A stretch of DNA of 64,000 nt from Sphingomonas sp. (GCA_017418975.1 JAFOMG010000030.1:62001-126000), one strand, 5' to 3'. Counted from the first letter of the stretch, positions 27,907-37,552 are shown. The notes: a model not told the origin generated them from the sequence alone. Numbers and translations are program-made.

Positions 27907-28277
27907 TCCGCTTCTCCCCGCGCTTCGTCGATCGCGCGCTGGAGCTCGTCGATTTCCGCGCGAGTCAGCGCCTTCTCCATGCCGAGCAACGCGGTCGCGG
28001 CGCGTGCCGCCGAGCCCTGGAAGAAGGTATGCACCAGGCGCTGGAGCGCAGTCTCGGCAACCGAGTCCGCCTGCTCCACCGGCCGATAGACATAGGCCTG
28101 GTTGCGCGTGCTGTGGCCGATCAGCCCCTTGGCCTCGAGCCGGCCGAGCAAGGTGCGCACCGCCGAATCGCTCGGCGGCTCGGCCAGCGCGCCGCGCACG
28201 GCGATGGCCGTGCCCTCGCCCAGGCTGCACAATGCCTCGAAAACCTCGCGCTCGCGGCGCGGCAGCGATTCGATCAC
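27903..28277 (-). CDS. BlaI/MecI-family repressor
   Basis: 124 residues: winged helix (LPRREREVFEALCSLGEGTAIAVRGAL, then SDSAVRTLLGRLEAKGLI) and a C-terminal dimerisation helix pair. Start GTG at 28277 with GAGGAGG five bases upstream. It represses its own operon through the perfect palindrome at 28298-28327, and is presumably cleaved or released by the adjacent M56 protein. Targets elsewhere are likely, since no beta-lactamase is linked. Confidence 0.94.
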   Translation of the reverse strand: MIESLPRREREVFEALCSLGEGTAIAVRGALAEPPSDSAVRTLLGRLEAKGLIGHSTRNQAYVYRPVEQADSVAETALQRLVHTFFQGSAARAATALLGMEKALTRAEIDELQRAIDEARGEAE

Positions 28278-28297
28278 GACTCGACCTCCTCTGATCC

Positions 28298-28327
28298 GTT
28301 ACATTTGTAGCATGCTACAAATGTAAC
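28298..28327. promoter_or_regulatory. Perfect 30-bp palindromic BlaI-type operator
   Basis: GTTACATTTGTAGCA and TGCTACAAATGTAAC are perfect 15-base arms without spacer. It contains the TACA/TGTA half-sites known for BlaI/MecI repressors. It is located 21 bases upstream of the repressor start. Confidence 0.9.
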
Positions 28328-28354
28328 AGGCAAGAGAGGTCGTGCGGGCCTAGG

Positions 28355-30610
28355 TCAGCGCGCGATTCCGCCGGCCGCGAGCACCGCCAGCGTCACCAGC
28401 TCGCTGGCGGTCGCGGTCATCGGCGCGATCTGCACCGGCTTCTCCATGCCGATCAGCATCGGGCCGATGGTGGAATCGCCGCCCAGCTCGCGCAGCAGCT
28501 TGGCCGAGATGTTGGCCGATTGCAGGCCCGGCATGATCAGCACATTGGCCGGCCCGGAGAGGCGCGCGAAGGGATAGTTCGCCAGCTGGCGCTTGTTGAG
28601 CGCCACGTCGGGCGACATCTCGCCCTCATATTCGAACTCCACCCCGCGCCCGTCGAGCACCTTGATGCCGCCGCGGACATTGTCGAGCCACTGGCCCTCG
28701 GGATTGCCGAAGTTCGAATAGCTGAGAAAGGCGACGCGCGGCTCATGGCCCATGCGGCGCGCGACGGCGGCCGCGCCCTCGGCGATGTCCGCCAGCTCCT
28801 CGGCGTTCGGCCGCTCGTTCACGGTCGTGTCGGCGATGAACACCGTGTGCGACTGGCCGACCAGCACGTGCATGCCGAAGGGCGTGCGGCCCGGGGCATG
28901 GTCGATCACGCGCTTCACCTGGCGCATCGATTCGGCCCAGGTACGGGTGACGCCGGTGATCATCGCATCGGCATGGCCGAGCTGGAGCAGCAGCGCGCCG
29001 AAGATGTTGCGGTCGCGGTTGACCATGCGCTCGGCGTCGCGGCGCAGATAGCCGCGGCGCTGCAGGCGGCAGTAGAGGAACTCGACCATCTGCTCGACCA
29101 GCGGCGAATTGACGCTGTTGTGCAGCTCGAACTCGGCCGGATCGGCGCCGAGCGCCTTGAGCCGGTCGTGCACGCTCTCGCGGCCCACCAGCACCGGCGT
29201 GCCATAGCCGCCGTCCTTGAAGGCGATCGCCGCGCGCAGCACGACTTCCTCTTCCGCCTCGGCGAAGATCACGCGCTTCGGATTGGCCCGCGCGCCCTCA
29301 TAGGCGAGGCTGAGCACCGAAGTGGTCGGGTTCAGGCGCGCGCGCAGCTGCTGGCGATAGGCCGCCATGTCGGTGATCGGCTTGGTCGCCACGCCCGAAT
29401 CCATCGCCGCCTGGGCGACGGCGGCGGGCACCAGCTCCATCAGCCGCGGATCGAACGGCGCGGGGATGATGTAGTCGGGGCCGAAGCTGTGCTGCACGCC
29501 GTAGGCCGCCGCCACTTCCTCGGGCACCTGCTGGCGGGCCAGCTCGGCGAGCGCGGTCGCCGCCGCGATCTTCATCGCATCGTTGATCGTCGTCGCGCGC
29601 ACGTCGAGCGCGCCGCGGAAGATGAACGGGAAGCCCAGCACGTTGTTGACCTGGTTCGGATAGTCCGAACGCCCCGTCGCGATGATCGCGTCCGGGCGCG
29701 CCGCGCGCGCCTCGGGCGGGGTGATCTCGGGATCGGGGTTGGCCATCGCGAAGATGATCGGCTTCAGCGCCATGTGGTTGAGCAGCTCGGCGGGCAGCGC
29801 CCCCGCGGCCGAGAGGCCCATGAACACGTCCGCGCCCTCCAGCGCATCGGCCAGGGTGCGGCGATCGGTGGAGACGGCATGGGCCGACTGCCACTGGTTC
29901 ACGCCCTCGCGCCCCTGATAGATCACGCCGGTGCGGTCGAGCATCAGCAGGTTGCCGTGCGGCAGCCCCATCGCCTTGATCAGCTCGGCACAGGCGATCG
30001 CCGCCGCGCCGGCGCCGTTCATCACGACGCGCGTGTCCTTGATGTCGCGCCCGGTGAGGTGGAGCGCGTTGATCAGGCCGGCGGCCGCGATGATCGCGGT
30101 GCCGTGCTGGTCGTCATGGAACACCGGGATGTTCATCCGCTCCCGCAGGGTCTGCTCGATCACGAAGCATTCGGGGGACTTGATGTCTTCCAGGTTGATG
30201 CCGCCGAAGCTCGGCTCGAGCAGCTCGACGCAGTTGATGAAGGCGTCGACATCCTCGGTCTTCACCTCGAGGTCGATCGAATCGACATCGGCGAAGCGCT
30301 TGAAGAGGACGGCCTTGCCCTCCATCACCGGCTTGGACGCGAGCGCGCCGAGATTGCCGAGCCCGAGGATCGCCGTGCCGTTCGAGATCACGGCGACCAG
30401 GTTGCCCTTGGCGGTATAGTCATAGGCCGCCGCCGGATTCTCGGCGATCGCCAGCACGGGCACGGCCACGCCCGGCGAATAGGCCAGCGCCAGGTCGCGC
30501 TGCGTCGCCATCGGCTTGGACGCGATGACTTCGATTTTTCCCGGCCGGCCCTCGGAGTGATAGAGCAGCGCCTCGCGCTCCGAAAACTGGACGTTCGATT
30601 CCTCAGACAT
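28355..30610 (-). CDS. maeB: NADP-dependent malic enzyme with phosphotransacetylase-like domain
   Basis: 751 residues; decarboxylates malate to pyruvate with NADPH. The malic-enzyme half (1-430) shows YSPGVAVPV, YTAKGNLVAVISNGTAILGLGN, FHDDQHGTAIIAAAG and the dinucleotide site VVMNGAGAAAIACAE. The second half (430-751) is a PTA-like domain, usually allosteric (GGDSTIGPMLIGMEKPVQI). Long MaeB of this form is normal in proteobacteria. MSEES start at 30610 with AGAGAAG before it. It is divergent from mutS. Confidence 0.97.
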   Translation of the reverse strand: MSEESNVQFSEREALLYHSEGRPGKIEVIASKPMATQRDLALAYSPGVAVPVLAIAENPAAAYDYTAKGNLVAVISNGTAILGLGNLGALASKPVMEGKAVLFKRFADVDSIDLEVKTEDVDAFINCVELLEPSFGGINLEDIKSPECFVIEQTLRERMNIPVFHDDQHGTAIIAAAGLINALHLTGRDIKDTRVVMNGAGAAAIACAELIKAMGLPHGNLLMLDRTGVIYQGREGVNQWQSAHAVSTDRRTLADALEGADVFMGLSAAGALPAELLNHMALKPIIFAMANPDPEITPPEARAARPDAIIATGRSDYPNQVNNVLGFPFIFRGALDVRATTINDAMKIAAATALAELARQQVPEEVAAAYGVQHSFGPDYIIPAPFDPRLMELVPAAVAQAAMDSGVATKPITDMAAYRQQLRARLNPTTSVLSLAYEGARANPKRVIFAEAEEEVVLRAAIAFKDGGYGTPVLVGRESVHDRLKALGADPAEFELHNSVNSPLVEQMVEFLYCRLQRRGYLRRDAERMVNRDRNIFGALLLQLGHADAMITGVTRTWAESMRQVKRVIDHAPGRTPFGMHVLVGQSHTVFIADTTVNERPNAEELADIAEGAAAVARRMGHEPRVAFLSYSNFGNPEGQWLDNVRGGIKVLDGRGVEFEYEGEMSPDVALNKRQLANYPFARLSGPANVLIMPGLQSANISAKLLRELGGDSTIGPMLIGMEKPVQIAPMTATASELVTLAVLAAGGIAR

Positions 30611-30813
30611 TCTTCTCTCCAGATTGCCTCCCCTTTAGGGGGGCCGTTCCGACGCCGCAATGTGCCGAATGCGACGGATTCCCATGCATCCGCCACGGAT
30701 CGGCACGGATCGACGCGACCGAATGTGCGAAAATCCGCACAACCGGCCTTTTCCCCAGGAAAATGCCGTGCCGGGGTGTTGATCGCATACCGGGTTCCGC
30801 TAGGCCGCAAGCC

Positions 30814-33417
30814 ATGTCCTCCGCAGCTCCCACCCCTATGATGGCGCAATATCTCGCCTTGAAGGCAGAAGCGGAGGATTGCCTGCTCTTCTACCGGATG
30901 GGCGATTTCTTCGAGCTGTTCTTCGACGATGCGAAGATCGCCAGCGCCGTGCTCGACATCGCGCTCACCGCGCGCGGCGAGCATGACGGCGAGCGTATTC
31001 CGATGTGCGGCGTGCCCGCGCATGCGATGGAAGGCTATCTCGCCCGGCTGATCAAGGCCGGCCACCGCGTCGCCATCGCCAACCAGACCGAGACGCCGGA
31101 GGAAGCGCGCAAGCGCATGGGCTCCAAGGCGCTGGTCAACCGCGCGATCATCCGCGTCGTCACCGCCGGCACGCTGACCGAGGAGGCACTGCTCGACAGC
31201 CGCACCGCCAATTGGTGCGCCGCGATCGGCGAGGCCGGCGGCGGCGTGGCGATCGCCTGTGCCGACATCTCCACCGGCCGCTTCGAGATCATCGAGAGCA
31301 GCGCCGACCGCGCCGCCGCCGAGATCGCCCGCCTCGCCCCCGCCGAGACGGTGGTCGGCGACGGCTCCGCGCTCGACGAGCTCGCCACCGTCACGCGCCC
31401 GCGCATCGATTTCGACAGCGCGAGCGGCGAGGCGCGGCTGAAGCGGCTGTTCGGCGTGGCGACGCTCGACGGCTTCGGCCAGTTCTCGCGCGCGGCGCTC
31501 GCCGCCGCCGGGGGCCTCGCCGCCTATCTGGAGCATACCGCCAAGGGCGCGCTGCCCTTTCTGCGCCCGCCGCGCGTCACGCGCACCGAAGCCGCGATGG
31601 CGATCGACGCCGCCACCCGCGAGAGCCTGGAGCTGACCGTCAGCTCGGCGGGCACGCGCAAGGGCAGCCTGCTCGACAGCGTCGACCGCACCGTCACCGG
31701 CGCCGGCGCCCGCCTGCTCGGCAGCGACATCGCGGCGCCGCTGATGGACCGGCCGGCGATCGAGGCGCGGCTCGATCTCGTCACCCATTTCCACGACGAT
31801 GCGGGCCTGCGCGACATGGTGCGCGGCGCGCTCCGGGCGATGCCCGATATCGGCCGCGCCCTCGGCCGCCTCGCCGCCGGGCGCGGCTCCCCGCGCGATC
31901 TGGGCCAGCTGCGCGACGGGCTCGACGGCGCCTGGCGCCTCGCCGAGCGGCTGGACGCCACCGGCATCCCGCCCCTGCTCGCCGATCTCCTGCCCCAGAT
32001 GCGCGGGCACGGCGCGCTGATCGACCTGCTCAGCCGCGCGCTCGTCCCCGAGCCGCCCGTCGACGCGGCCAATGGCGGCTATATCGCCGAGGGCTATGAC
32101 GCCGCGCTGGACGACCTGCGCGACGCGGGCGCCGGCGGGCGCCGCGCGATCGCCGCGCTCGAGGCCGAATACCGGACGCGCACCGGGATCGGCTCGCTCA
32201 AGATCCGCCACAACGGCGTGCTCGGCTATCATATCGAAGTCCCCGCCAGGAATGCCGATCCGCTGATGGCGCAGGACAGCGGCTTCACCCATCGCCAGAC
32301 GCTGGCCGGCGTCGTCCGCTTCAACGCGCCCGAGCTGCATGACGTCGCGGTCAAGGTCACCCAGGCCGGCGCCCATGCCCTCGCCGCCGAGGCCGCGCAT
32401 CTCGAGGACCTCACCACCCGTGCGCTCGATGCCCGCGAGCCCATTGCGCGCACCGCCGATGCCCTGGCCCGGATCGACGTCTCGGCCGGCCTGGCCGAGC
32501 GCGCCGCCGAAGGCGGCTGGGCGCGCCCGCACCTCGTCGAGCATGGCTGTTTCGAGATCGAGGGCGGCCGCCACCCCGTGGTCGAGGAAGCCGTGGCGAA
32601 GAGCGGCGGCCGCTTCGTCGCCAATGACTGCACCCTGTCCGAGTCCAGCCGCCTGTGGCTGGTCACCGGCCCGAACATGGGCGGCAAGTCGACCTTTCTG
32701 CGCCAGAACGCGCTGATCGCCGTCCTCGCCCAGGCCGGCAGCTATGTCCCCGCCGCCCGCGCCACCCTGGGGCTGGTCGACCGGCTGTTCAGCCGCGTGG
32801 GCGCCTCGGACAACCTCGCGCGCGGCCGCTCGACCTTCATGGTCGAGATGGTCGAGACCGCCGCGATCCTTGCCCAGGCGACTTCGCGCAGCTTCGTCAT
32901 CCTCGACGAAGTGGGCCGCGGCACCTCGACCTATGACGGCCTCGCCATCGCCTGGGCCGTGGTCGAGGCGATCCATGAGGACAATCGGTGCAGGTGCCTG
33001 TTCGCCACTCATTATCACGAGCTGACCCGGCTGGCCGAGCGCTGCGACGCGCTCACCCTCCACCATGTCCGCGCCCGCGAGTGGAAGGGCGATCTCGTCC
33101 TGCTCCATGAAGTCGCGGAAGGGCCGGCCGATCGCAGCTACGGCCTTGCCGTCGCGCGCCTCGCCGGCCTGCCGCCCGTTACGATCAAGCGCGCCAAGGC
33201 GGTGCTCGACAAGCTCGAGGCCGGCCGCGCCGCCACCGGCGGCCTCGCCGCGGGCCTCGACGACCTGCCGCTCTTCGCTGCCGCCGCGATCGAGGAGGAA
33301 GAGACGGTCGACGCGCTCCGCAGCGAGCTGGGCACGCTCGACATCGACAGCCTGAGCCCGCGCGATGCGCTCGAAGTCCTGTACCGGCTCAAGGGCCTGG
33401 CGGCGGAAGGCGCATGA
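30814..33417 (+). CDS. mutS: DNA mismatch repair protein MutS
   Basis: 867 residues; recognises mismatches and starts repair with MutL. The mismatch-binding F-x-E is in YRMGDFFELFFDDA, residue about 36. The ABC-type ATPase shows Walker A GPNMGGKST near 628, the signature/loop STFMVEMVETA and Walker B FVILDEVGRGTST, followed by CLFATHYHELT. The C-terminus includes the helix after LSPRDALEVLYRLKGLA. The ATG at 30814 gives MSSAAPTPMMAQYLALK, the usual N-terminus. A 74-residue gene overlaps its end. Confidence 0.98.
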   Translation: MSSAAPTPMMAQYLALKAEAEDCLLFYRMGDFFELFFDDAKIASAVLDIALTARGEHDGERIPMCGVPAHAMEGYLARLIKAGHRVAIANQTETPEEARKRMGSKALVNRAIIRVVTAGTLTEEALLDSRTANWCAAIGEAGGGVAIACADISTGRFEIIESSADRAAAEIARLAPAETVVGDGSALDELATVTRPRIDFDSASGEARLKRLFGVATLDGFGQFSRAALAAAGGLAAYLEHTAKGALPFLRPPRVTRTEAAMAIDAATRESLELTVSSAGTRKGSLLDSVDRTVTGAGARLLGSDIAAPLMDRPAIEARLDLVTHFHDDAGLRDMVRGALRAMPDIGRALGRLAAGRGSPRDLGQLRDGLDGAWRLAERLDATGIPPLLADLLPQMRGHGALIDLLSRALVPEPPVDAANGGYIAEGYDAALDDLRDAGAGGRRAIAALEAEYRTRTGIGSLKIRHNGVLGYHIEVPARNADPLMAQDSGFTHRQTLAGVVRFNAPELHDVAVKVTQAGAHALAAEAAHLEDLTTRALDAREPIARTADALARIDVSAGLAERAAEGGWARPHLVEHGCFEIEGGRHPVVEEAVAKSGGRFVANDCTLSESSRLWLVTGPNMGGKSTFLRQNALIAVLAQAGSYVPAARATLGLVDRLFSRVGASDNLARGRSTFMVEMVETAAILAQATSRSFVILDEVGRGTSTYDGLAIAWAVVEAIHEDNRCRCLFATHYHELTRLAERCDALTLHHVRAREWKGDLVLLHEVAEGPADRSYGLAVARLAGLPPVTIKRAKAVLDKLEAGRAATGGLAAGLDDLPLFAAAAIEEEETVDALRSELGTLDIDSLSPRDALEVLYRLKGLAAEGA

Positions 33418-33638
33418 ACGCGGCCGATCTTGTCGACCAGTTCCTCGCCATCCTGCTGCGCGAGGTCGGCGGCACGCGGCGGCGCTGGCGGAACGTGATC
33501 GGCCCGGTCAAGCGCTACAGCGCCGCCACGCATCCGCATTGCAACTGGTCGATCACCCCCGGCGGCGAGGCCGAGGAGAATGCCGCGGTCGAGCGCATCG
33601 CCGACCGGCTGCGCGAGCGGCATCCGATCATCGACTGA
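33414..33638 (+). CDS. 74-residue protein coupled to mutS
   Basis: Starts within the mutS stop (ATGA), so it is translationally coupled. Sequence: MNAADLVDQFLAILLREVGG, then a basic stretch RRRWRNVIGPVKRYS and an acidic helical tail. No signal or membrane segment; no family recognised. The basic centre would allow nucleic-acid contact, but that is speculation. Position alone suggests co-expression with MutS. Confidence 0.72.
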   Translation: MNAADLVDQFLAILLREVGGTRRRWRNVIGPVKRYSAATHPHCNWSITPGGEAEENAAVERIADRLRERHPIID

Positions 33639-33830
33639 GCGCCCTGCCGGCATCCCGCCCCGCGCCGGGGTCGCGGATATAGTGACAACCACATGTCGTA
33701 AAAATCACCCGGTCGATCACTGACGGCGATCTAATCCATTTCTACGATCACGGTGCCCCGGCTAGCCTCCATGGGACTCAGGGAGACGCGCGTTTCCCGA
33801 GCGACCAAGCAATCGAGAGGAGTCGATCCC

Positions 33831-36038
33831 ATGGACGCACCGACCACCGGCAGCCCGCTGAGTGATCCGTCGAAGGAACCCCAGGCGCTGCGCACCCTGC
33901 TGGGCCGCACCAATCGCGACTGGTGGCCGGAACAGCTCAGCCTGGAGATCCTCACCCAGGGGGGCGTCTCGTCCAATCCCTATGGCGAGGATTTCGACTA
34001 TCGCGCCGCCTTCAACAGCCTGGACTATTGGGCGCTCAAAAAGGATCTCACGGCGCTGATGACCGACAGCCAGCCCTGGTGGCCGGCCGATTACGGGCAT
34101 TACGGCCCCTTCTTCATCCGCATGGCCTGGCACTCGGCCGGCACCTATCGCACGGGGGACGGCCGCGGCGGCTCGTCCTCGGGCTCGCAGCGCTTCGCTC
34201 CGCTCAATTCCTGGCCGGACAACGGCAATCTCGACAAGGCCCGGCGCCTGCTCTGGCCGATCAAGCAGAAATATGGCGCGAATATCAGCTGGGCGGACCT
34301 GTTCATCCTGACCGGCAATGTCGCGATCGAATCGATGGGCGGGCCGACCTTCGGCTTCTCCGGCGGCCGCGAGGATATTTTCGAGCCCGAGCGCGACATC
34401 TATTGGGGCACCGAGGAGCAATGGGTCGGCCATCCCGAGAACAAGACCCGCATCGATGACGAGGCAGGCATGGCGCTCGAGGAGCCGCTCGCCGCGATCC
34501 AGATGGGCCTGATCTACGTCAATCCCGAGGGCCCGGGCGGCAAGCCCGACACCAAGGGCTCGGCGCGCGACCTGCGCCGCACCTTCGCCAACATGGCGAT
34601 GAACGACGAGGAAACCGCGGCGCTCACCGCCGGCGGCCACACTTTCGGCAAGGCGCATGGCGCGGGCGATGCCAAGCATGTCGGCCGCGAGCCGGAGGGC
34701 GCGGGCATGGCCTCGATGGGCCTGGGCTGGATCTCGACGCACGAGACCGGGATGGGCGACCACACGATCACCTCGGGCATCGAAGGCGCGTGGACGCCGA
34801 CGCCGACGAAATGGGACATGACCTATTTCGACATGCTGCTCGACCATGAATATGAGCTGGTGAAGAGCCCGGCGGGCGCCAAGCAGTGGCAGCCGGTCGG
34901 CAATCCCGAGGAGACCCTCGCCCCGGCGGCGCACACGCCGGGCAAGAAGGTCCCGACGATGATGACCACCGCGGACAAGGCGTTCAAGGACGACGCCGAG
35001 TATCGCCAGATCATGGAGAAGTTCCGCAGCGACCCGGCCTATTTCGCCGATGCCTTCGCCCGCGCCTGGTTCAAGCTGACCCATCGCGACATGGGGCCGA
35101 AGACCCGCTATCTCGGGCCGGAAGTGCCGCAGGAGGACCTGATCTGGCAGGACCCGATCCCGGCCGGCACGAAGCTGGGCGACGGGGACGTCGCCGCGCT
35201 CAAGGGCAGGATCGCCGCTTCGGGGCTCACCGTGCAGCAGCTGGTCAAGACTGCCTGGGCCTCGGCCTCGACCTATCGCGGGTCGGACCGGCGCGGCGGC
35301 GCCAATGGCGCGCGCATCCGGCTGGCTCCGCAGAAGGACTGGGCGGCCAATGAGCCGGCCGAGCTCGCCAAGGTGCTTAAGGTCTATGAAGGCATCCAGG
35401 CCGATTTCGGCGGCAAGGTGAGCATCGCCGATCTGATCGTGCTGGGCGGCAATGTCGGCGTCGAGCAGGCGGCGAAGGCCGCAGGCCATGACGTGACCGT
35501 GCCCTTCACCTCGGGCCGCGGCGACGCGACCGATGCGCAGACCGACGCCGAGAGCTTCGACGTGCTCCAGCCGCGCGCCGACGGCTTCCGCAACTATCTG
35601 TCGGTCCGCTTCAGCGTGCCGACCGAGGAGCTGCTGGTCGACAAGGCGCAGCTGCTGGGCCTGTCCGTACCGGAGATGACCGTGCTGGTCGGCGGGCTGC
35701 GCGTGCTCGGCGCCAACCATGCCAAGGCGGGCAGGCACGGCCAGCTCACCGATCGGCTCGGCCAGCTGACCAACGACTTCTTCGTCAACATCCTCGACAT
35801 GGGGACGGTGTGGAAGGAGATCGACGATACCGCCGACGAGGAGTTCGCCGGCACCGACCGCGCCAGCGGCGCGCCGAGATGGACCGCCTCTCGCACCGAC
35901 CTGGTGTTCGGCTCCAACTCGCAGCTGCGGGCGATCTCGGAAGTCTATGCCGAGGCCGGCGGCGGCGACCGGTTCGTCGAGGACTTCGTCGCGGCCTGGG
36001 CCAAGGTGATGAACGCCGACCGCTTCGACCTGAAGTAA
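33831..36038 (+). CDS. katG: Catalase-peroxidase
   Basis: 735-residue bifunctional heme enzyme detoxifying hydrogen peroxide. Distal residues R97, W100 and H101 lie in FIRMAWHSAGTYR; proximal His270 is in GGHTFGKAHG. The Trp-Tyr-Met adduct residues W100, Y229 (GLIYVNPEGP) and M255 all exist, so the catalase function should be intact. The duplicated C-terminal half follows from about 410. The start at 33831 is supported by GAGAGGAG seven to eight bases upstream; no OxyR gene is adjacent. It is followed by a short hairpin repeat. Confidence 0.98.
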   Translation: MDAPTTGSPLSDPSKEPQALRTLLGRTNRDWWPEQLSLEILTQGGVSSNPYGEDFDYRAAFNSLDYWALKKDLTALMTDSQPWWPADYGHYGPFFIRMAWHSAGTYRTGDGRGGSSSGSQRFAPLNSWPDNGNLDKARRLLWPIKQKYGANISWADLFILTGNVAIESMGGPTFGFSGGREDIFEPERDIYWGTEEQWVGHPENKTRIDDEAGMALEEPLAAIQMGLIYVNPEGPGGKPDTKGSARDLRRTFANMAMNDEETAALTAGGHTFGKAHGAGDAKHVGREPEGAGMASMGLGWISTHETGMGDHTITSGIEGAWTPTPTKWDMTYFDMLLDHEYELVKSPAGAKQWQPVGNPEETLAPAAHTPGKKVPTMMTTADKAFKDDAEYRQIMEKFRSDPAYFADAFARAWFKLTHRDMGPKTRYLGPEVPQEDLIWQDPIPAGTKLGDGDVAALKGRIAASGLTVQQLVKTAWASASTYRGSDRRGGANGARIRLAPQKDWAANEPAELAKVLKVYEGIQADFGGKVSIADLIVLGGNVGVEQAAKAAGHDVTVPFTSGRGDATDAQTDAESFDVLQPRADGFRNYLSVRFSVPTEELLVDKAQLLGLSVPEMTVLVGGLRVLGANHAKAGRHGQLTDRLGQLTNDFFVNILDMGTVWKEIDDTADEEFAGTDRASGAPRWTASRTDLVFGSNSQLRAISEVYAEAGGGDRFVEDFVAAWAKVMNADRFDLK

Positions 36039-36046
36039 CGATCCAG

Positions 36047-36074
36047 TTCCTCCCCCAGCTTGCTGGGGGAGGAA
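36047..36074. repeat. Short hairpin repeat providing a Shine-Dalgarno
   Basis: TTCCTCCCCCAGC and GCTGGGGGAGGAA are perfect 13-bp arms with a TT loop. They match the ends of the larger repeat at 4965-5098. GGAGGA at the right end is six bases from the ATG at 36080. It could also stabilise the katG mRNA end. Confidence 0.7.
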
Positions 36075-36079
36075 TTAAG

Positions 36080-37552
36080 ATGATTGGCTTCGCCCTTCCC
36101 CGCCCCTATCCTCGCCGCATGCTCAAGCGGATCCTCATCGTCCTTGCCATCCTCGCGGTGGCGCTCATCGGCCTGTTCATCTGGGCCACGCGGCCCGATG
36201 TCGCCAAGCTCCCCGAACAGGCCGTGACCGGCGCGATCCCGCAGCTGAGCGAGGCCCGCTACCAGGACGTCCCGACGATCCGCATCGCCAAGCCGGTCGG
36301 CTGGGCGAACGGCATGAAGCCGACCGCGCCCGCCGGCCTCGAAGTCACGCCCTTCGCCGACAAGCTCGATCATCCGCGCTGGCTCTATCGCCTGCCCAAT
36401 GGCGACGTGCTGGTCGCCGAGACCAATTCGCCCCCGCGCGAGGGCGGCGGGATCACCGGCTGGATCATGGGCATCCTGATGAACCGCGCCGGTGCCGGCG
36501 TGCCCTCGGCCAACCGCATCACCCTGTTGCGCGACACCAATGGCGACGGCGTCGCCGACCAGCGCTCCACCCTGATCGAGGGGCTCAACTCGCCGAGCGG
36601 CATGGCCCTGGTCGGCGACTGGCTCTACGTCGCCAACACCGATGCGCTGGTCCGCTTCCCCTATCGGACGGGGGACACCCGCATCACCGCCAAGCCGGAG
36701 AAGATCGTCGACCTGGCCGGCGGCGGCAATCACTGGGCACGCAATATCCTCGCCGCGCCCGACGGCAAACGTATCTATGTCGCGGTCGGCTCCTCCTCGA
36801 ACATCGCCGAAAACGGTCTCGACAAGGAAGGCGAGATCTACTCGGCCGAAACCCCCTTCCAGGCCGCGAAGCAGCTCGACGCCGCCAAGCACACTCGCGC
36901 CGCGATCCTCGAGGTGGTGCCCGAGACCAGATCGTCGCGCGTCTTCGCCTGGGGCCTGCGCAACCCGAACGGCATGGCCTTCGAGCCGCATACCGGCAAT
37001 CTGTGGACCGTAGTCAACGAGCGCGACATGCTCGGCTCCGACATGCCGCCCGACTATCTGACCCAGGTCGATTTCGGCACCTTCTATGGCTGGCCGTGGA
37101 ACTATTGGGGCGGCTATGTCGACAAGCGCGTGACGCCCGAGCGGCCGGACCTGCGCGAATATACCAAGCGCCCGGACTTCGCGCTCGGCGCCCATACCGC
37201 GCCGCTCGGCCTCGCCTTCGCCGCCGACGCCAAGCTGGGCGGCCAGTTCACCAACGGCGCCTTCGTCGCGCTGCATGGCTCCTGGAACCGCGAGCCGCCC
37301 TCGGGCTACAAGCTCGTCTTCGTGCCCTTCGGCGACAAGGGCTATCCGCGCGAGAACGCCAAGCCGATCGACCTGCTCACCGGCTTCCTCGGCAAGGACG
37401 GCAAGACGGTGAACGGGCGGCCGGTGGGCGTGATCACCGATGCCGGCGGCGCGCTGCTGGTGGCCGATGATGTCGGCAACATGATCTGGCGCGTGAGCAG
37501 CAAGGCCGGCGCGCCGATCGCGGGCGCCCCCGCGCCCGTCGCCAAGAAATAA
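36080..37552 (+). CDS. PQQ-type sugar (sorbosone) dehydrogenase-like protein, membrane-anchored
   Basis: 490 residues in a six-bladed beta-propeller of the sorbosone/glucose dehydrogenase family. Visible features are a membrane anchor LKRILIVLAILAVALIGLFIW, LDHPRWLYRLPNGDVLVAETNS, NSPSGMALVGDWLYVANTD, RVFAWGLRNPNGMAFEPHTG, YGWPWNYWGG and HGSWNREPPSGYKLVFVPF. It probably oxidises a sugar or aldehyde in the periplasm with PQQ, but PQQ dependence is unproven. Two starts are possible: 36080 with a perfect Shine-Dalgarno from a repeat, or 36119 (MLKRILIVL), which gives the more usual N-terminus for such proteins. Confidence 0.88.
   Translation: MIGFALPRPYPRRMLKRILIVLAILAVALIGLFIWATRPDVAKLPEQAVTGAIPQLSEARYQDVPTIRIAKPVGWANGMKPTAPAGLEVTPFADKLDHPRWLYRLPNGDVLVAETNSPPREGGGITGWIMGILMNRAGAGVPSANRITLLRDTNGDGVADQRSTLIEGLNSPSGMALVGDWLYVANTDALVRFPYRTGDTRITAKPEKIVDLAGGGNHWARNILAAPDGKRIYVAVGSSSNIAENGLDKEGEIYSAETPFQAAKQLDAAKHTRAAILEVVPETRSSRVFAWGLRNPNGMAFEPHTGNLWTVVNERDMLGSDMPPDYLTQVDFGTFYGWPWNYWGGYVDKRVTPERPDLREYTKRPDFALGAHTAPLGLAFAADAKLGGQFTNGAFVALHGSWNREPPSGYKLVFVPFGDKGYPRENAKPIDLLTGFLGKDGKTVNGRPVGVITDAGGALLVADDVGNMIWRVSSKAGAPIAGAPAPVAKK

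Noticed and set aside
28520..30841. Plus-strand frame of about 773 codons opposite maeB
   Set aside because: Antisense shadow of maeB with His/Arg-rich low-complexity sequence and no plausible start signal.
33753..33830. Upstream start for katG at 33753
   Set aside because: The extra residues carry no KatG-like sequence, and GAGAGGAG lies before ATG 33831, giving the usual length.
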